Positions 7,061 through 15,326 of a DNA stretch of 64,000 bases are shown here, one piece after another. Below the pieces are notes generated by a model that saw nothing but the letters and a program-made list of their open reading frames with translations, was not told where the DNA came from and did no database searches. The DNA comes from Lentzea sp. NEAU-D7 (GTDB lineage Bacteria; Actinomycetota; Actinomycetes; Mycobacteriales; Pseudonocardiaceae), in the NCBI RefSeq assembly GCF_026242055.1, contig NZ_JAPJDL010000005.1, positions 131,089 to 195,088 on the forward strand, in the 5' to 3' direction. How positions within the stretch are numbered: the first letter of the stretch is position 1; the number at the start of each line of letters is the position of its first letter. Position numbers and translations under genes: made by a program.

Positions 7061-9372
7061 GCTACGCCGTCGAACCGTGGCAGCTGCGCTGGCAGGGCCT
7101 GTCCGTGGACCACCTGCACCAGACCGAGTCGACGTTCGCGTTGTCCAACGGCCACATCGGCATGCGCGGCAGCCTGGACGAGGGCGAGCCGAGGGGCCTG
7201 CCCGGCACCTACCTCAACGGCTTCTACGAAGAGCACCAGCTGCCGTACGGGGAGGGTGGCTACGGCTACCCCGAGGCGGGCCAGACCGTCGTCAACGTGA
7301 CCGACGGCAAGATCATCCGGCTGCTGGTCGAGGACGAGCCGCTGGACATGCGCTACGGCAACGCCATCGAGCACGAACGCACGCTGGACTTCCGCTCCGG
7401 CACGTTGCGGCGCCGCACGCTCTGGGAGTCGCCGACGGGCAGGCGTGTGATCGTGCGCAGCGAACGGCTCGTGTCGTTCACACAGCGCGCGGTCGCGGCC
7501 ATCCGGTACGAGGTCGAGCCGATGGACGACCTCCAGCTCGTCGTCCAGTCCGACCTGCTGGCCAACGAGCCGACCAAGAGCCGCAGCAACGACCCGCGTG
7601 TCGCCGCCGCGCTGGACTCGCCGCTGGTCAACGACTTCATGATGGCCGAGAAGACGCGCGCCGTGCTGTGCCACCACACCAAGTTGTCCGGCCTGCGCAT
7701 GGCCGCCGCGATGGACCACGAGATCGACATCGACGGCGTCGACACCCGCACGGAGATCCGCGCCGAGGAGGACCTCGCCCGCTTCACCCTGGCCGTCGAC
7801 GTGCCCGCGGGCGGCTGCCTGAAGCTCACGAAGTACCTCGCCTACGGCTGGTCCGGCCAGCGGTCGACCCCCGCGCTGCGGGCCCAGGTCGAGGCCGCGC
7901 TCGCCGGCGCCTGCCAGACGGGCTGGGAGGGGCTCCTCGAGGAGCAGAGGACGTTCCTGGACGACTTCTGGGAAGTCGCGGACATCGAGATCGAGGGCGA
8001 CGACCAGCTGCAGCAGGCGATCAGGTTCGCCCTGTTCCACGTCCTGCAGGCCGGGGCGCGCGGCGAGTCCCGCGCCATCCCCGGCAAGGGCCTCACGGGA
8101 CCTGGCTACGACGGCCACGCGTTCTGGGACACCGAGATGTTCGTGCTCCCGGTCCTCACCTACACGGTCCCGGACGCGGCCCGCGACGCGCTGCGCTGGC
8201 GTCACGCCACTTTGGACAAGGCCAGGGAACGGGCGAAGGTCCTGGGGCTCAAGGGCGCCGCGTTCCCGTGGCGGTCGATCAACGGCGCCGAGTGCAGCGC
8301 GTACTGGCCGGCGGGCACCGCGGCGTTCCACGTCTCCGGCGACGTCTCGTACGCCGTCCAGCAGTACCTGAACGCCACCGGCGACGAGGACTTCGACCGC
8401 GACGAAGCGACCGAGATCCTCGTGGAGACCGCACGGCTGTGGATGTCGCTGGGGCACCACGACCCGCACGACGGGTTCCGCATCGACGGCGTGACGGGAC
8501 CGGACGAGTACTCGGCGATCGTCGACAACAACGTCTACACCAACCTGATCGCCCAGCAGAACCTCTGGGCAGCCGCCGACGCCGCCGAGCGGAACCCGTG
8601 CGACGCGACGGAAGAGGAGATCGCGGGCTGGCGCAGCGCCGCGGACGCGATGGCGGTCCCGTACGACGAGATGCTGCAGGTGCACCCGCAGGCGGACAAC
8701 TTCACCAAGCACGCGGAGTGGGACTTCGAGAACACCCCGGAGGACAAGTACCCGCTGCTGCTGCACTTCCCGTACTTCGACCTGTACCGCCACCAGGTGA
8801 TCAAGCAGGCGGACCTGGTGCTCGCCATGCACGTGCGCGGTGACGCGTTCACCGACGAGGAGAAGGCGCGCAACTTCGCCTACTACGAGGCCCGCACGGT
8901 GCGCGACTCGTCGTTGTCGGCGGGCACGCAGGCGGTGATGGCGGCCGAGGTCGGGCATCTCGAGCTCGCGTACGACTACCTGGTCGAGGCCGCGTTCACC
9001 GATCTCCACGACCTGCACGGGAACGTCACCAACGGCCTGCACATGGCCTCGCTGGCGGGTGCGTGGACGGCCCTGGTGGCCGGGTTCGGCGGGATGCGCG
9101 ACCACGGCGGCGAGCTCACGTTCGCGCCGCGGCTGCCGGACGAGCTGACCCGGTTCTCGTTCCGGATGTCCTTCCAGGGCACGAGGATCTCGGTGGACGT
9201 GAGCGAGTCCGGGGCGACCTACCGGATCGTGGACGGCACCGAGCTGACCACGAGGCACCACGGCGAGCCGATCACGATCACCGCGGACGCGCCGGTGACC
9301 GTGCCGATCCCGGAGGCTCCCGACCTGGAGCGACCGAAGTCGCCGTTCGGCCGGGAGCCGCGCAGGCACTAG
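7057..9372 (+). CDS. glycoside hydrolase family 65 disaccharide phosphorylase (maltose/trehalose/kojibiose type)
   Basis: 771 aa, full length for GH65. The N-terminal beta-sandwich (~1-260) is followed by a linker and the (alpha/alpha)6 barrel. The proposed general acid Glu484 lies in the motif TGPDEYSAIVDNNVYTN; the phosphate-binding region around SSLSAGTQAVMAAEVGH is present near residue 625. GH65 enzymes split alpha-linked glucose disaccharides with phosphate, releasing beta-glucose-1-phosphate in the cytosol. ATGA overlap with the beta-phosphoglucomutase gene supports this reaction sequence. Maltose and trehalose cannot be told apart from sequence by eye. Confidence 0.92.
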   Translation: MSYAVEPWQLRWQGLSVDHLHQTESTFALSNGHIGMRGSLDEGEPRGLPGTYLNGFYEEHQLPYGEGGYGYPEAGQTVVNVTDGKIIRLLVEDEPLDMRYGNAIEHERTLDFRSGTLRRRTLWESPTGRRVIVRSERLVSFTQRAVAAIRYEVEPMDDLQLVVQSDLLANEPTKSRSNDPRVAAALDSPLVNDFMMAEKTRAVLCHHTKLSGLRMAAAMDHEIDIDGVDTRTEIRAEEDLARFTLAVDVPAGGCLKLTKYLAYGWSGQRSTPALRAQVEAALAGACQTGWEGLLEEQRTFLDDFWEVADIEIEGDDQLQQAIRFALFHVLQAGARGESRAIPGKGLTGPGYDGHAFWDTEMFVLPVLTYTVPDAARDALRWRHATLDKARERAKVLGLKGAAFPWRSINGAECSAYWPAGTAAFHVSGDVSYAVQQYLNATGDEDFDRDEATEILVETARLWMSLGHHDPHDGFRIDGVTGPDEYSAIVDNNVYTNLIAQQNLWAAADAAERNPCDATEEEIAGWRSAADAMAVPYDEMLQVHPQADNFTKHAEWDFENTPEDKYPLLLHFPYFDLYRHQVIKQADLVLAMHVRGDAFTDEEKARNFAYYEARTVRDSSLSAGTQAVMAAEVGHLELAYDYLVEAAFTDLHDLHGNVTNGLHMASLAGAWTALVAGFGGMRDHGGELTFAPRLPDELTRFSFRMSFQGTRISVDVSESGATYRIVDGTELTTRHHGEPITITADAPVTVPIPEAPDLERPKSPFGREPRRH

Positions 9373-9411
9373 CTGGCGCGCCTGAAGTTCGCTGACGTCC
9401 CTGCCGGTCGT

Positions 9412-9467
9412 GCCTCACGCGGGGAGCTTTCGTGCTGTCGTGCGACACGAAAGCTCCCGCGTGAGGC
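9412..9467. terminator. long hairpin between convergent genes
   Basis: Arms 9412-9434 and 9446-9467 pair over 22 bp with one bulged G. It lies 40 bp after the GH65 stop and before the end of the convergent regulator, so it can terminate both. Confidence 0.7.
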
Positions 9468-9557
9468 GGTACCAGCGCGGGCATCACGTGATCAGGCCCG
9501 CACGGCCTCAGATCTCACGCGTGACGACGCTCGCGGTCGGTTCCCTGATCGCAGCGT

Positions 9558-10529
9558 TCAAGCGTGGTAGGCGCGCCGGTAGTCGGTGGGCGTGACACCG
9601 ACGTGCGCGGTGAAGTGGCGTCGAAGGTTGGTGCTGGTGCCCAGGCCACAGCGCTGCGCGACCTGTTCCACCGACAGCGGGGTCTTCTCCAGCAGCGATT
9701 GGGCGTGGGCGATTCGCTGGGCGAGCAGCCACCGCAACGGCGTGCTGCCGGTGGCCTCGTGCAGGCGGCGGAAGAAGGTGCGTTCGCTCATCCCGGCCCT
9801 GCGCGCGAGGTCGGCCACGGTCAGCGGGCGGTCCAGATGCCGCGCCGCCCACTCCAGCACCGGCGCGACGCTGTCGTCGTCGGTGTCCGGGACGTGCCGG
9901 GTGACGAACTGGGCCTGGCCGCCGGTGCGGTGCGCGGGCACGCACAGCCTGCGGGCGAGCTCGTTGGCCACGTGCGCGCCGAAGTCCTGGCGCACCAGGT
10001 GCAGGCACAGGTCGAGCCCTGCCGCGGCGCCCGCGCTGGTGAGGACATCGCCGTCGTCGATGTAGAGCACCCCGGCGTCGACCTGGACCTGGGGGTACCG
10101 GCGGGCCAGCCGGTGGGTGTAGGACCAGTGCGCGGTTGCGCGGCGGCCGTCCAGCAGACCGGCTTCGGCGAGCACGAACGCGCCGTTGCACAGCGCGGCG
10201 ATGCGCACGCCGTTGGCCGAGGCGTCCTGAAGTTCCTTGACCAGCAACGGGTCCAGCGGTGCCGTCCCGTCGAGAACCGCTTGCGGCACCGACGGGACGA
10301 GAATCGTGTCCGCGCCGTGCAGTCCTTCCAGACCGTGTTCGGGGTTGAGCGTCCAGCCGTGCTTCGCCCGTGGCTCGGCGGGGTTCAGCCCGCACAGCCG
10401 CAGCTCGTACCAGGGGGCGGCGAGGTCGCTGTGGTCGACGCCGAACACCACGCAGGCCAGGCCGGCCTCGTAGACGTCCCAGTTGGAGGGTGCGTCGTCG
10501 TCGGTCACCAGGATCGCCACCGTGCCCAT
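9558..10529 (-). CDS. GlxA-family transcriptional regulator (DJ-1-like domain plus AraC HTH)
   Basis: 323 aa. Residues ~1-190 have the class I glutamine amidotransferase/DJ-1 fold with the nucleophile-elbow region IAALCNGAFVLAEAG. Residues ~220-320 are a double helix-turn-helix AraC domain (LTVADLARRAGMSERTFFRRLHEATG, then LLEKTPLSVEQVAQRCGLGTSTNLRRHF). GlxA-type proteins usually act as transcription regulators, not enzymes. It is divergent from an imine-reductase-like gene, with a 116-bp spacer holding an 8-bp inverted repeat, so it probably controls that gene and itself. Confidence 0.9.
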   Translation of the reverse strand: MGTVAILVTDDDAPSNWDVYEAGLACVVFGVDHSDLAAPWYELRLCGLNPAEPRAKHGWTLNPEHGLEGLHGADTILVPSVPQAVLDGTAPLDPLLVKELQDASANGVRIAALCNGAFVLAEAGLLDGRRATAHWSYTHRLARRYPQVQVDAGVLYIDDGDVLTSAGAAAGLDLCLHLVRQDFGAHVANELARRLCVPAHRTGGQAQFVTRHVPDTDDDSVAPVLEWAARHLDRPLTVADLARRAGMSERTFFRRLHEATGSTPLRWLLAQRIAHAQSLLEKTPLSVEQVAQRCGLGTSTNLRRHFTAHVGVTPTDYRRAYHA

Positions 10530-10541
10530 GCCCGCAAGGCT

Positions 10542-10580
10542 AGTGGCAGCAAACGTTCGAATATTGGCGTTCCTGCCACT
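10542..10580. promoter_or_regulatory. inverted-repeat operator candidate in divergent promoter
   Basis: AGTGGCAG (10542-10549) and CTGCCACT (10573-10580) form a perfect 8-bp inverted repeat flanking AT-richer DNA (GTTCGAATATTGG), within the 116-bp region shared by the GlxA-type regulator and the reductase gene. A binding site for the neighbouring AraC-type regulator is the simplest reading. Confidence 0.45.
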
Positions 10581-10645
10581 GTCGGTTGTCCCGACGGCTT
10601 GCGAGGGTGAGCGTGTCAGTCACGAACCCTTGGGGGACAACAACA

Positions 10646-11503
10646 ATGCACTCCGACGTTGCCGTGCTCGGACTCGGCCGGATGGGCTCGGCTCTCGCCT
10701 CCGCGTTCCTGCGCGCCGGCCACCGCGTCACAGTCTGGAACCGCTCGGCCGCCAAGACCGCGCCGCTGGTGGCCCAGGGCGCCGTTGCCGTGGCTTCCGC
10801 TGCGCAAGCCCAGCGTTCCGCGCCCGTGGTGGCCGCCTGCGTGCTCGACTACCCGGCGCTGACCGAGATCCTCGACCCCGCGCTGTCCGGCCGCACACTG
10901 GTCAACCTCACCTCTGGATCACCCGAGCAGGCCCGCTCACTGGCCACGCAGCTGGCTTCGGAGGGCGTGCGTTACCTCGACGGCGGCATCATGACCACGC
11001 CACCCGGCATCGGCGACCCGCGCTCGATGATCCTCTACAGCGGCGACCAGGACGCGTTCGCCACGGCCAGGGACCTGCTGTCCGCGCTCGCCGAACCGAT
11101 CAACCTCGGCGCCGAGCCCGGCCGTGCCGCGCTCTACGACACCGCGCTGCTGGGCATCATGTGGGCCACGCTCACCGGCTGGCTGCACGCCACCGCACTC
11201 GTCACCGCCGACGGGTCGACCGCCGCGCACTTCACGCCTCTGGCCACCCGCTGGCTCGGCCCGGTCGCCGGGTTCGTCGCCGACTACGCCGCGCAGGTCG
11301 ACGCGGTCAGCTACCCCGGTTCGGACGCCACGCTGGACGTGCACCTCGCGACCCTGGACCACCTCGTGCACGCCAGCGAGGTCCGGGAGGTCGACCCGGC
11401 ACTGCCGCGGTTGCTGCACGACTACGCGCGGCGGGCGGTCGAGGCCGGACACGGCGAGGACGGCTGGGCACGGATCGTGGAGCTGTTGCGTGCGAAGGCC
11501 TGA
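10646..11503 (+). CDS. NADPH-dependent imine reductase-like / 3-hydroxyisobutyrate dehydrogenase superfamily protein
   Basis: 285 aa from ATG 10646, with GGGGGA eight bases upstream. The Rossmann motif VLGLGRMGSALASAF and the NADPH-selective VWNRSAAK are at the N-terminus. LVNLTSGSPEQARSLATQL and YLDGGIMTTPPGIGDPRSMILYSG are typical of the bacterial imine reductase/reductive aminase branch instead of true hydroxyisobutyrate dehydrogenases, which would have a conserved GGxxGAxxG catalytic Lys segment. Length (~290) fits. It would reduce cyclic imines or couple ketones with amines in the cytosol; the natural substrate is unknown. The next gene overlaps by 14 bp. Confidence 0.82.
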   Translation: MHSDVAVLGLGRMGSALASAFLRAGHRVTVWNRSAAKTAPLVAQGAVAVASAAQAQRSAPVVAACVLDYPALTEILDPALSGRTLVNLTSGSPEQARSLATQLASEGVRYLDGGIMTTPPGIGDPRSMILYSGDQDAFATARDLLSALAEPINLGAEPGRAALYDTALLGIMWATLTGWLHATALVTADGSTAAHFTPLATRWLGPVAGFVADYAAQVDAVSYPGSDATLDVHLATLDHLVHASEVREVDPALPRLLHDYARRAVEAGHGEDGWARIVELLRAKA

Positions 11504-12080
11504 GGCGGACTGGCCCGCACTGCTCGACGCGGCGGCACGGGACTGCGTACGTGTGCTGAGCACGGTGCCGGACGACGACTTCGCCCGCCACGCGCACGGA
11601 CTGCAGTGGTCCTGCCGCACGACCCTGGACCACGTCGTCGAGGGCCTGCTCGGCTACGCGGCCCTGCTCACCAGCGGCGCCGAGCACCGCTGGACCAGCC
11701 TGCTCGGCACGCTCCGTCCCGGCCTGCCGCTGGAGCACTGCCTGGAGGGCGTCGCGACCACCGCCACGCTGCTGTCCCGCGCCGTCGCCACCGCCACACC
11801 GGACGCACGGGGGTGGCACCCGTGGGGCATGTCCGACGCGGCGGGCTTCGCCGCGATGGGCGTCACAGAGCTGACCATGCACACACATGACATGACACGC
11901 GCGCTGGACGTGGCGTGGCAGCCGGATCCGGAGCATTGTGCGCCGGTGGTCGAGCGACTGTTCCCCGACGCGCCGGAACATGCCGAACCGGACGAGTTGC
12001 TGTTGTGGTGCACCGGGCGCAAAGCGCTGCCGGGCGTTGCACGGCGAGAGAGTTGGCAGTGGCGAGGTGGGGTCTGGTAG
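11490..12080 (+). CDS. DinB/mycothiol-dependent maleylpyruvate isomerase-like protein
   Basis: 196 aa from GTG 11490, overlapping the previous gene by 14 bp. The pattern fits the actinobacterial DinB-like/mycothiol-dependent maleylpyruvate isomerase N-terminal fold (TIGR03083 type): a four-helix bundle with histidines for metal (TTLDHVVEGLLGYA and VTELTMHTHDMTRAL). Such proteins use mycothiol as cofactor in thiol transfer or isomerisation, although many have no known substrate. The tight coupling to the imine-reductase-like gene suggests they work on the same compound. A strong hairpin ends the pair. Confidence 0.75.
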   Translation: MRRPEADWPALLDAAARDCVRVLSTVPDDDFARHAHGLQWSCRTTLDHVVEGLLGYAALLTSGAEHRWTSLLGTLRPGLPLEHCLEGVATTATLLSRAVATATPDARGWHPWGMSDAAGFAAMGVTELTMHTHDMTRALDVAWQPDPEHCAPVVERLFPDAPEHAEPDELLLWCTGRKALPGVARRESWQWRGGVW

Positions 12081-12103
12081 CGACCCGGAAGGGCTGCGGG
12101 CAC

Positions 12104-12142
12104 TTCGCGCTCAGGCCCGCCTGGCGGCGGCCTGAGCGCGAA
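12104..12142. terminator. hairpin terminator between convergent operons
   Basis: A perfect 14-bp stem (arms 12104-12117 and 12129-12142) lies between the DinB-like gene and the convergent SnoaL-like gene. Confidence 0.75.
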
Positions 12143-12164
12143 TCACCAAGGCGACCTTCGGGGG

Positions 12165-12503
12165 TCACCAGGTAAGCCGGGAGACCTGGTAGTGCGCGAT
12201 CAGGTCTCCCTTCACCAGCACGCCGAGGTGGACGTGCAGCGCCGGCCGGTCGGGGAAGGAGAAATCGACGGTCAAATAGCCGAGAACCAGATCTTCGGCC
12301 AGCCGGCGCGTTTCCAGAACCTCGTACTCCGCTTTCAGCCCGAGAGGCTGGGAATCGTAGTACTCGGCGACAGCGGCCCTGCCCACTCCATAGGGGCGGA
12401 GGCCCTGGAAAATGGCGTCCTCGGTGAAGTTCGCCGCCACGCCCTCGGGGTCGTGCGCGTCCACGGCGGCCTTCCACCGGTCCATGACTGTCTCGACGAC
12501 CAT
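12165..12503 (-). CDS. SnoaL-like / NTF2-fold protein
   Basis: 112 aa from ATG 12503, one base after the SDR stop codon (TGAcATG). The sequence DRWKAAVDAHDPEGVAANFTEDAIFQGLRPYGVGRAAVAEYY is the standard beginning of the SnoaL-like/DUF4440 cone fold, with the final beta strands rich in aromatics. Members range from polyketide cyclases to small-molecule isomerases and binding proteins; no catalytic assignment can be made. It is the last gene of a two-gene operon behind the SDR. Confidence 0.82.
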   Translation of the reverse strand: MVVETVMDRWKAAVDAHDPEGVAANFTEDAIFQGLRPYGVGRAAVAEYYDSQPLGLKAEYEVLETRRLAEDLVLGYLTVDFSFPDRPALHVHLGVLVKGDLIAHYQVSRLTW

Positions 12504-12504
12504 G

Positions 12505-13206
12505 TCAGTGCCCCGCGCTCTGGCCGCCGTCGACGTGCAGGATCTCGCCCGTGACGAAGCCGGCCTGCTCCAGGAACGTGACCGCGTCGACCACCTCGGA
12601 GACCTCTCCGATCCGGCCGACGGGGTGCAGCCCGGCGAGCGCCTCGTGGGTCTCCGGGGCGTGCATCGGCGTCTTGATGATGCCGAGCGCGACCGTGTTG
12701 AAGCGGATGCCACGCGCTGCGTACTCGACCGCGAGCGACCTGGTGACGGCATTGAGACCGCCCTTGGTCAGCGACGCGAGGGCCGACGGCACCGCCGACA
12801 GCGCGTGGTCGACGAGGCTCGTGGACACGTTCACGACGTGGCCGCCGTTCGCCTCCATCGCCGCCACCGCGCCGCGGGTGATGTCGAAGAACCCGGTGAG
12901 GTTCGTGGCCGTGACGGTGGCGAAGTCGTCGTCGGTGTACTCGGTGAACGGCTTGGCGACGAAGACGCCGGCGTTGTTCACGAGCGAGTCGACCCGGCCG
13001 AACCGCGCCAGCGCCTCCCGCACGACCCGCGCGCCCTCACCGGTCTTCGAGAGGTCGGCGCGAAGGGCGAGCACCTCCGGGTCGTCCGAGTCGTCGATGG
13101 AACGCGAGACCGCGACGACGGAATAGCCGAGCTTGCGATAAGCGGGAACGAGTGCCGCGCCGATTCCCTGCGACGCTCCCGTGATGATTGCCACCTTGCC
13201 GGTCAT
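12505..13206 (-). CDS. short-chain dehydrogenase/reductase family protein lacking the catalytic Tyr
   Basis: 233 aa from ATG 13206, after an AGCAGGA ribosome-binding site. The cofactor motif TGASQGIG and the NNAG motif are present. The Ser-Tyr-Lys active site is altered: after STS the expected YxxxK reads ASLTK, so the Lys is kept but the Tyr is Ala. Some actinobacterial SDR groups share this ASLTKGG version, so it may be a functional subfamily with other chemistry or a non-catalytic partner. A SnoaL-like gene follows by one base and a LysR regulator lies 107 bp upstream on the same strand. Confidence 0.85.
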   Translation of the reverse strand: MTGKVAIITGASQGIGAALVPAYRKLGYSVVAVSRSIDDSDDPEVLALRADLSKTGEGARVVREALARFGRVDSLVNNAGVFVAKPFTEYTDDDFATVTATNLTGFFDITRGAVAAMEANGGHVVNVSTSLVDHALSAVPSALASLTKGGLNAVTRSLAVEYAARGIRFNTVALGIIKTPMHAPETHEALAGLHPVGRIGEVSEVVDAVTFLEQAGFVTGEILHVDGGQSAGH

Positions 13207-13313
13207 TTTCCTGCTCGCTTTCGAAGGAGGAGTAGCGGATCTGACAGCCACAACCACCCGCGAGCCGGCTTCATTTCACGGAATTGCGACGCCTTTCCTC
13301 CCTCGTGCGAGGC

Positions 13314-14240
13314 TCAGCCTCCCAGGGCGCGGTACGGGTCGTCCGAGGGCAGCCAGCCGCGGTCCAGGCCGAGGTCGCCCACGTTCCGCACGATCGCGTC
13401 GGCCGCGGCGACGACGTCCGCGCGCTCCTCGTCCTCCCGGCGCACCAGCGACCAGGTCCACAGCACCTCGGGGTCGACGACGGGCCGGGCCACGAGGTCT
13501 GGCGGCAACGGCGTGGTCTGCCCCTTGGGCGAGTTCAGCACCGGCGTCGTGCACACCCGCACGTGGTCGAAGAACGCCGGGCCGGTGATCGCGCCGTTGT
13601 GGATGCGCCGGACGCGGCAGCCGGTGTCGCCGGCGAACTCCTCGGCGAAGTCGTTCCAGGACCGCCACGACGTCACGTCGTCGTCGACCAGCACCGAGAT
13701 GTCCGCCGCCCTGACCGGGCTCGTGTCCGTGCCCACGGCCACCGCGTAGAGCCGGTCGGCACCGAGCAGCCGCGCGTCGAGCCCGAGCCGCGCGGCGTCG
13801 GCCCTGCGGATCCAGCACACGGCCAGGTCGAGGCTGCCGTCCGCCACCCGCGCCGCCTGCTGGTGCGACGGCACGACCCACGCGTCCACGTAGAGCTGCG
13901 CGACCCCGGCCGTGCGGGCGGTCAGGTCCGGCGGCAGCCAGTTCACGTACCCGATCCGCACGGGCCGCGACCCGGACAGCTGCCGCGCGTGCCGGTGCAG
14001 CTCGTCGGCCCGGTCCAGCAGCGCCCGCACCTCCGGGACCAGCGCGGCGCCCGCGGACGTCAGCGCCACCGTGCGGCGGTCGCGGGCGAACAGCGGCACG
14101 CCGAGGTCCCGCTCGAGCGCCTTGATCTGCTGCGACAACGACGGCCCCGCGATCAGCAGCCGGGCCGCCGCCCGGCCGAAGTGCAGCTCTTCCGCGACCG
14201 CGAGGAAGTACCGGAGTTGACGCAGTTCCACGCGTCGCAT
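13314..14240 (-). CDS. LysR-family transcriptional regulator
   Basis: 308 aa. The N-terminal winged helix (ELRQLRYFLAVAEELHFGRAAARLLIAGPSLSQQIKALERDLGVPLFARDRR) is canonical LysR. The C-terminal ~210 residues form the periplasmic-binding-protein-like effector domain. It lies upstream of the SDR/SnoaL operon in the same orientation and 31 bp from the end of the alcohol dehydrogenase gene, either of which could be its target. A GTG eight bases after the ATG is a less likely alternative start. Confidence 0.92.
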   Translation of the reverse strand: MRRVELRQLRYFLAVAEELHFGRAAARLLIAGPSLSQQIKALERDLGVPLFARDRRTVALTSAGAALVPEVRALLDRADELHRHARQLSGSRPVRIGYVNWLPPDLTARTAGVAQLYVDAWVVPSHQQAARVADGSLDLAVCWIRRADAARLGLDARLLGADRLYAVAVGTDTSPVRAADISVLVDDDVTSWRSWNDFAEEFAGDTGCRVRRIHNGAITGPAFFDHVRVCTTPVLNSPKGQTTPLPPDLVARPVVDPEVLWTWSLVRREDEERADVVAAADAIVRNVGDLGLDRGWLPSDDPYRALGG

Positions 14241-14271
14241 CCTAGGTCGGTTCCGCGGATCCCGGCCGCGG

Positions 14272-15243
14272 TCACAGCTCCAGCACCACCTTGACGTCGC
14301 CGGGCCGTGACTCGAACGCCTCCGCGAACGACTCGAGCGGCACGCGCCGGGTGATCATCGCCGACAGCCACGCGTCGTCCGCGCGGTCCAGCACGGCGGA
14401 GGCCTCCCGGTAGTGCCGCACGTTCGCGTTGACCGTGCCGAACACGATTCCGTTGCGCAGCACCAGATCCCGGTTGATCTGCCCGATGTCGGCCGGCAGC
14501 ACCTCGGTGGACGGCACCCCGGTCAGGCACACCAGGTCCCGCCCGAGCAGGCGCGCGACCAGTGACGGCGCACCGGTCGCCTCGATCACCACCGGGCAGT
14601 CGGGCAGCGTCCGGTGGTAGGTGGCGCCCAGCGACTCCACCAGGTCCGGTTTCGGCCCGGACTCGGCCAGGTCGAAGACGTGCACGTCCAGCCCCCGCTG
14701 CACGCCGATCAGCGCCGCCAGCAGCCCGATCGGCCCGGCCCCGGTCACCAGCACGCTCTCGAACGGGTACAGCGCCGTCCGGTCGAGTCGTTCCCACGCC
14801 TTGACCACGACGGAGGCGGGCTCGACCAGGACACCCGTCTCCGAGCTGACCGCGACCGCGTAGGCGGCGGGCACCGTCCACAAAGTAGAGCCGTAGCCGT
14901 CGAGCCCGGTGATGCCGCGTTCGGTGTACTTCCCGTTCCGGCACATGTCGAACTCTCCGCGCGCACACGCGACGCACGGCACCGGGTCGGGCCTGCGGAC
15001 CACGCCGGCCACCAGCGAGCCCGGCGCGAACCCCGGGCCGCTCACGACGCGCCCCAGGGACTCGTGCCCGATCACGAGAGTCCCGCCGACGCCGAACTCG
15101 CCGCGCACGATCTCGCGGTCGGTCCCGCAGATGCCGATCGCGATGCCCTCGACCAGCAGCTCGTCCGGTCCGGGAACCGGATCGGGCAGTTCGGACAGGG
15201 CCAGCGACCCGGCTCGTGCAAGATCCACAGTCAGTGCGCGCAT
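14272..15243 (-). CDS. zinc-dependent alcohol/glucose dehydrogenase (MDR family)
   Basis: 323 aa from ATG 15243. Medium-chain dehydrogenase features in order: GICGTDREI (catalytic zinc Cys region), GHESLG (zinc His/Glu), CVACARGEFDMC (structural zinc Cys cluster), and the Rossmann VTGAGPIGLLAAL. The C-terminal domain style, with NRDLVLRNGIVFGTVNAN, matches the glucose-1-dehydrogenase branch, which oxidises aldoses with NAD(P). Longer starts up to 15405 are possible but lack homologous residues. It is divergent from a secreted GH64 glucanase; a LacI-type palindrome lies between them, so both may respond to beta-glucan-derived sugar. Confidence 0.88.
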   Translation of the reverse strand: MRALTVDLARAGSLALSELPDPVPGPDELLVEGIAIGICGTDREIVRGEFGVGGTLVIGHESLGRVVSGPGFAPGSLVAGVVRRPDPVPCVACARGEFDMCRNGKYTERGITGLDGYGSTLWTVPAAYAVAVSSETGVLVEPASVVVKAWERLDRTALYPFESVLVTGAGPIGLLAALIGVQRGLDVHVFDLAESGPKPDLVESLGATYHRTLPDCPVVIEATGAPSLVARLLGRDLVCLTGVPSTEVLPADIGQINRDLVLRNGIVFGTVNANVRHYREASAVLDRADDAWLSAMITRRVPLESFAEAFESRPGDVKVVLEL

Positions 15244-15282
15244 GAAGACCATTCTTGACATATCTACCGCGACGCGCTGGTA

Positions 15283-15296
15283 TGAGAGCGCTCTCA
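15283..15296. promoter_or_regulatory. LacI-family operator-like palindrome
   Basis: TGAGAGCGCTCTCA is a perfect 14-bp palindrome with the central CG step typical of LacI-family operators; it differs by one base per half from the CebR operator TGGGAGCGCTCCCA known from Streptomyces. It lies in the 83-bp gap between the sugar dehydrogenase and the glucanase. No LacI regulator is encoded in this window. Confidence 0.65.
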
Positions 15297-15326
15297 CGCA
15301 ACCCTGTCTCAGTGAGGAGATAGTCG

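Noticed and set aside
6790..9369. 859-aa open frame on the minus strand across the GH65 gene
   Set aside because: It is exactly antisense to an intact, motif-complete phosphorylase and has the Arg/Gly/Val/His-biased composition of mirror frames in GC-rich DNA.
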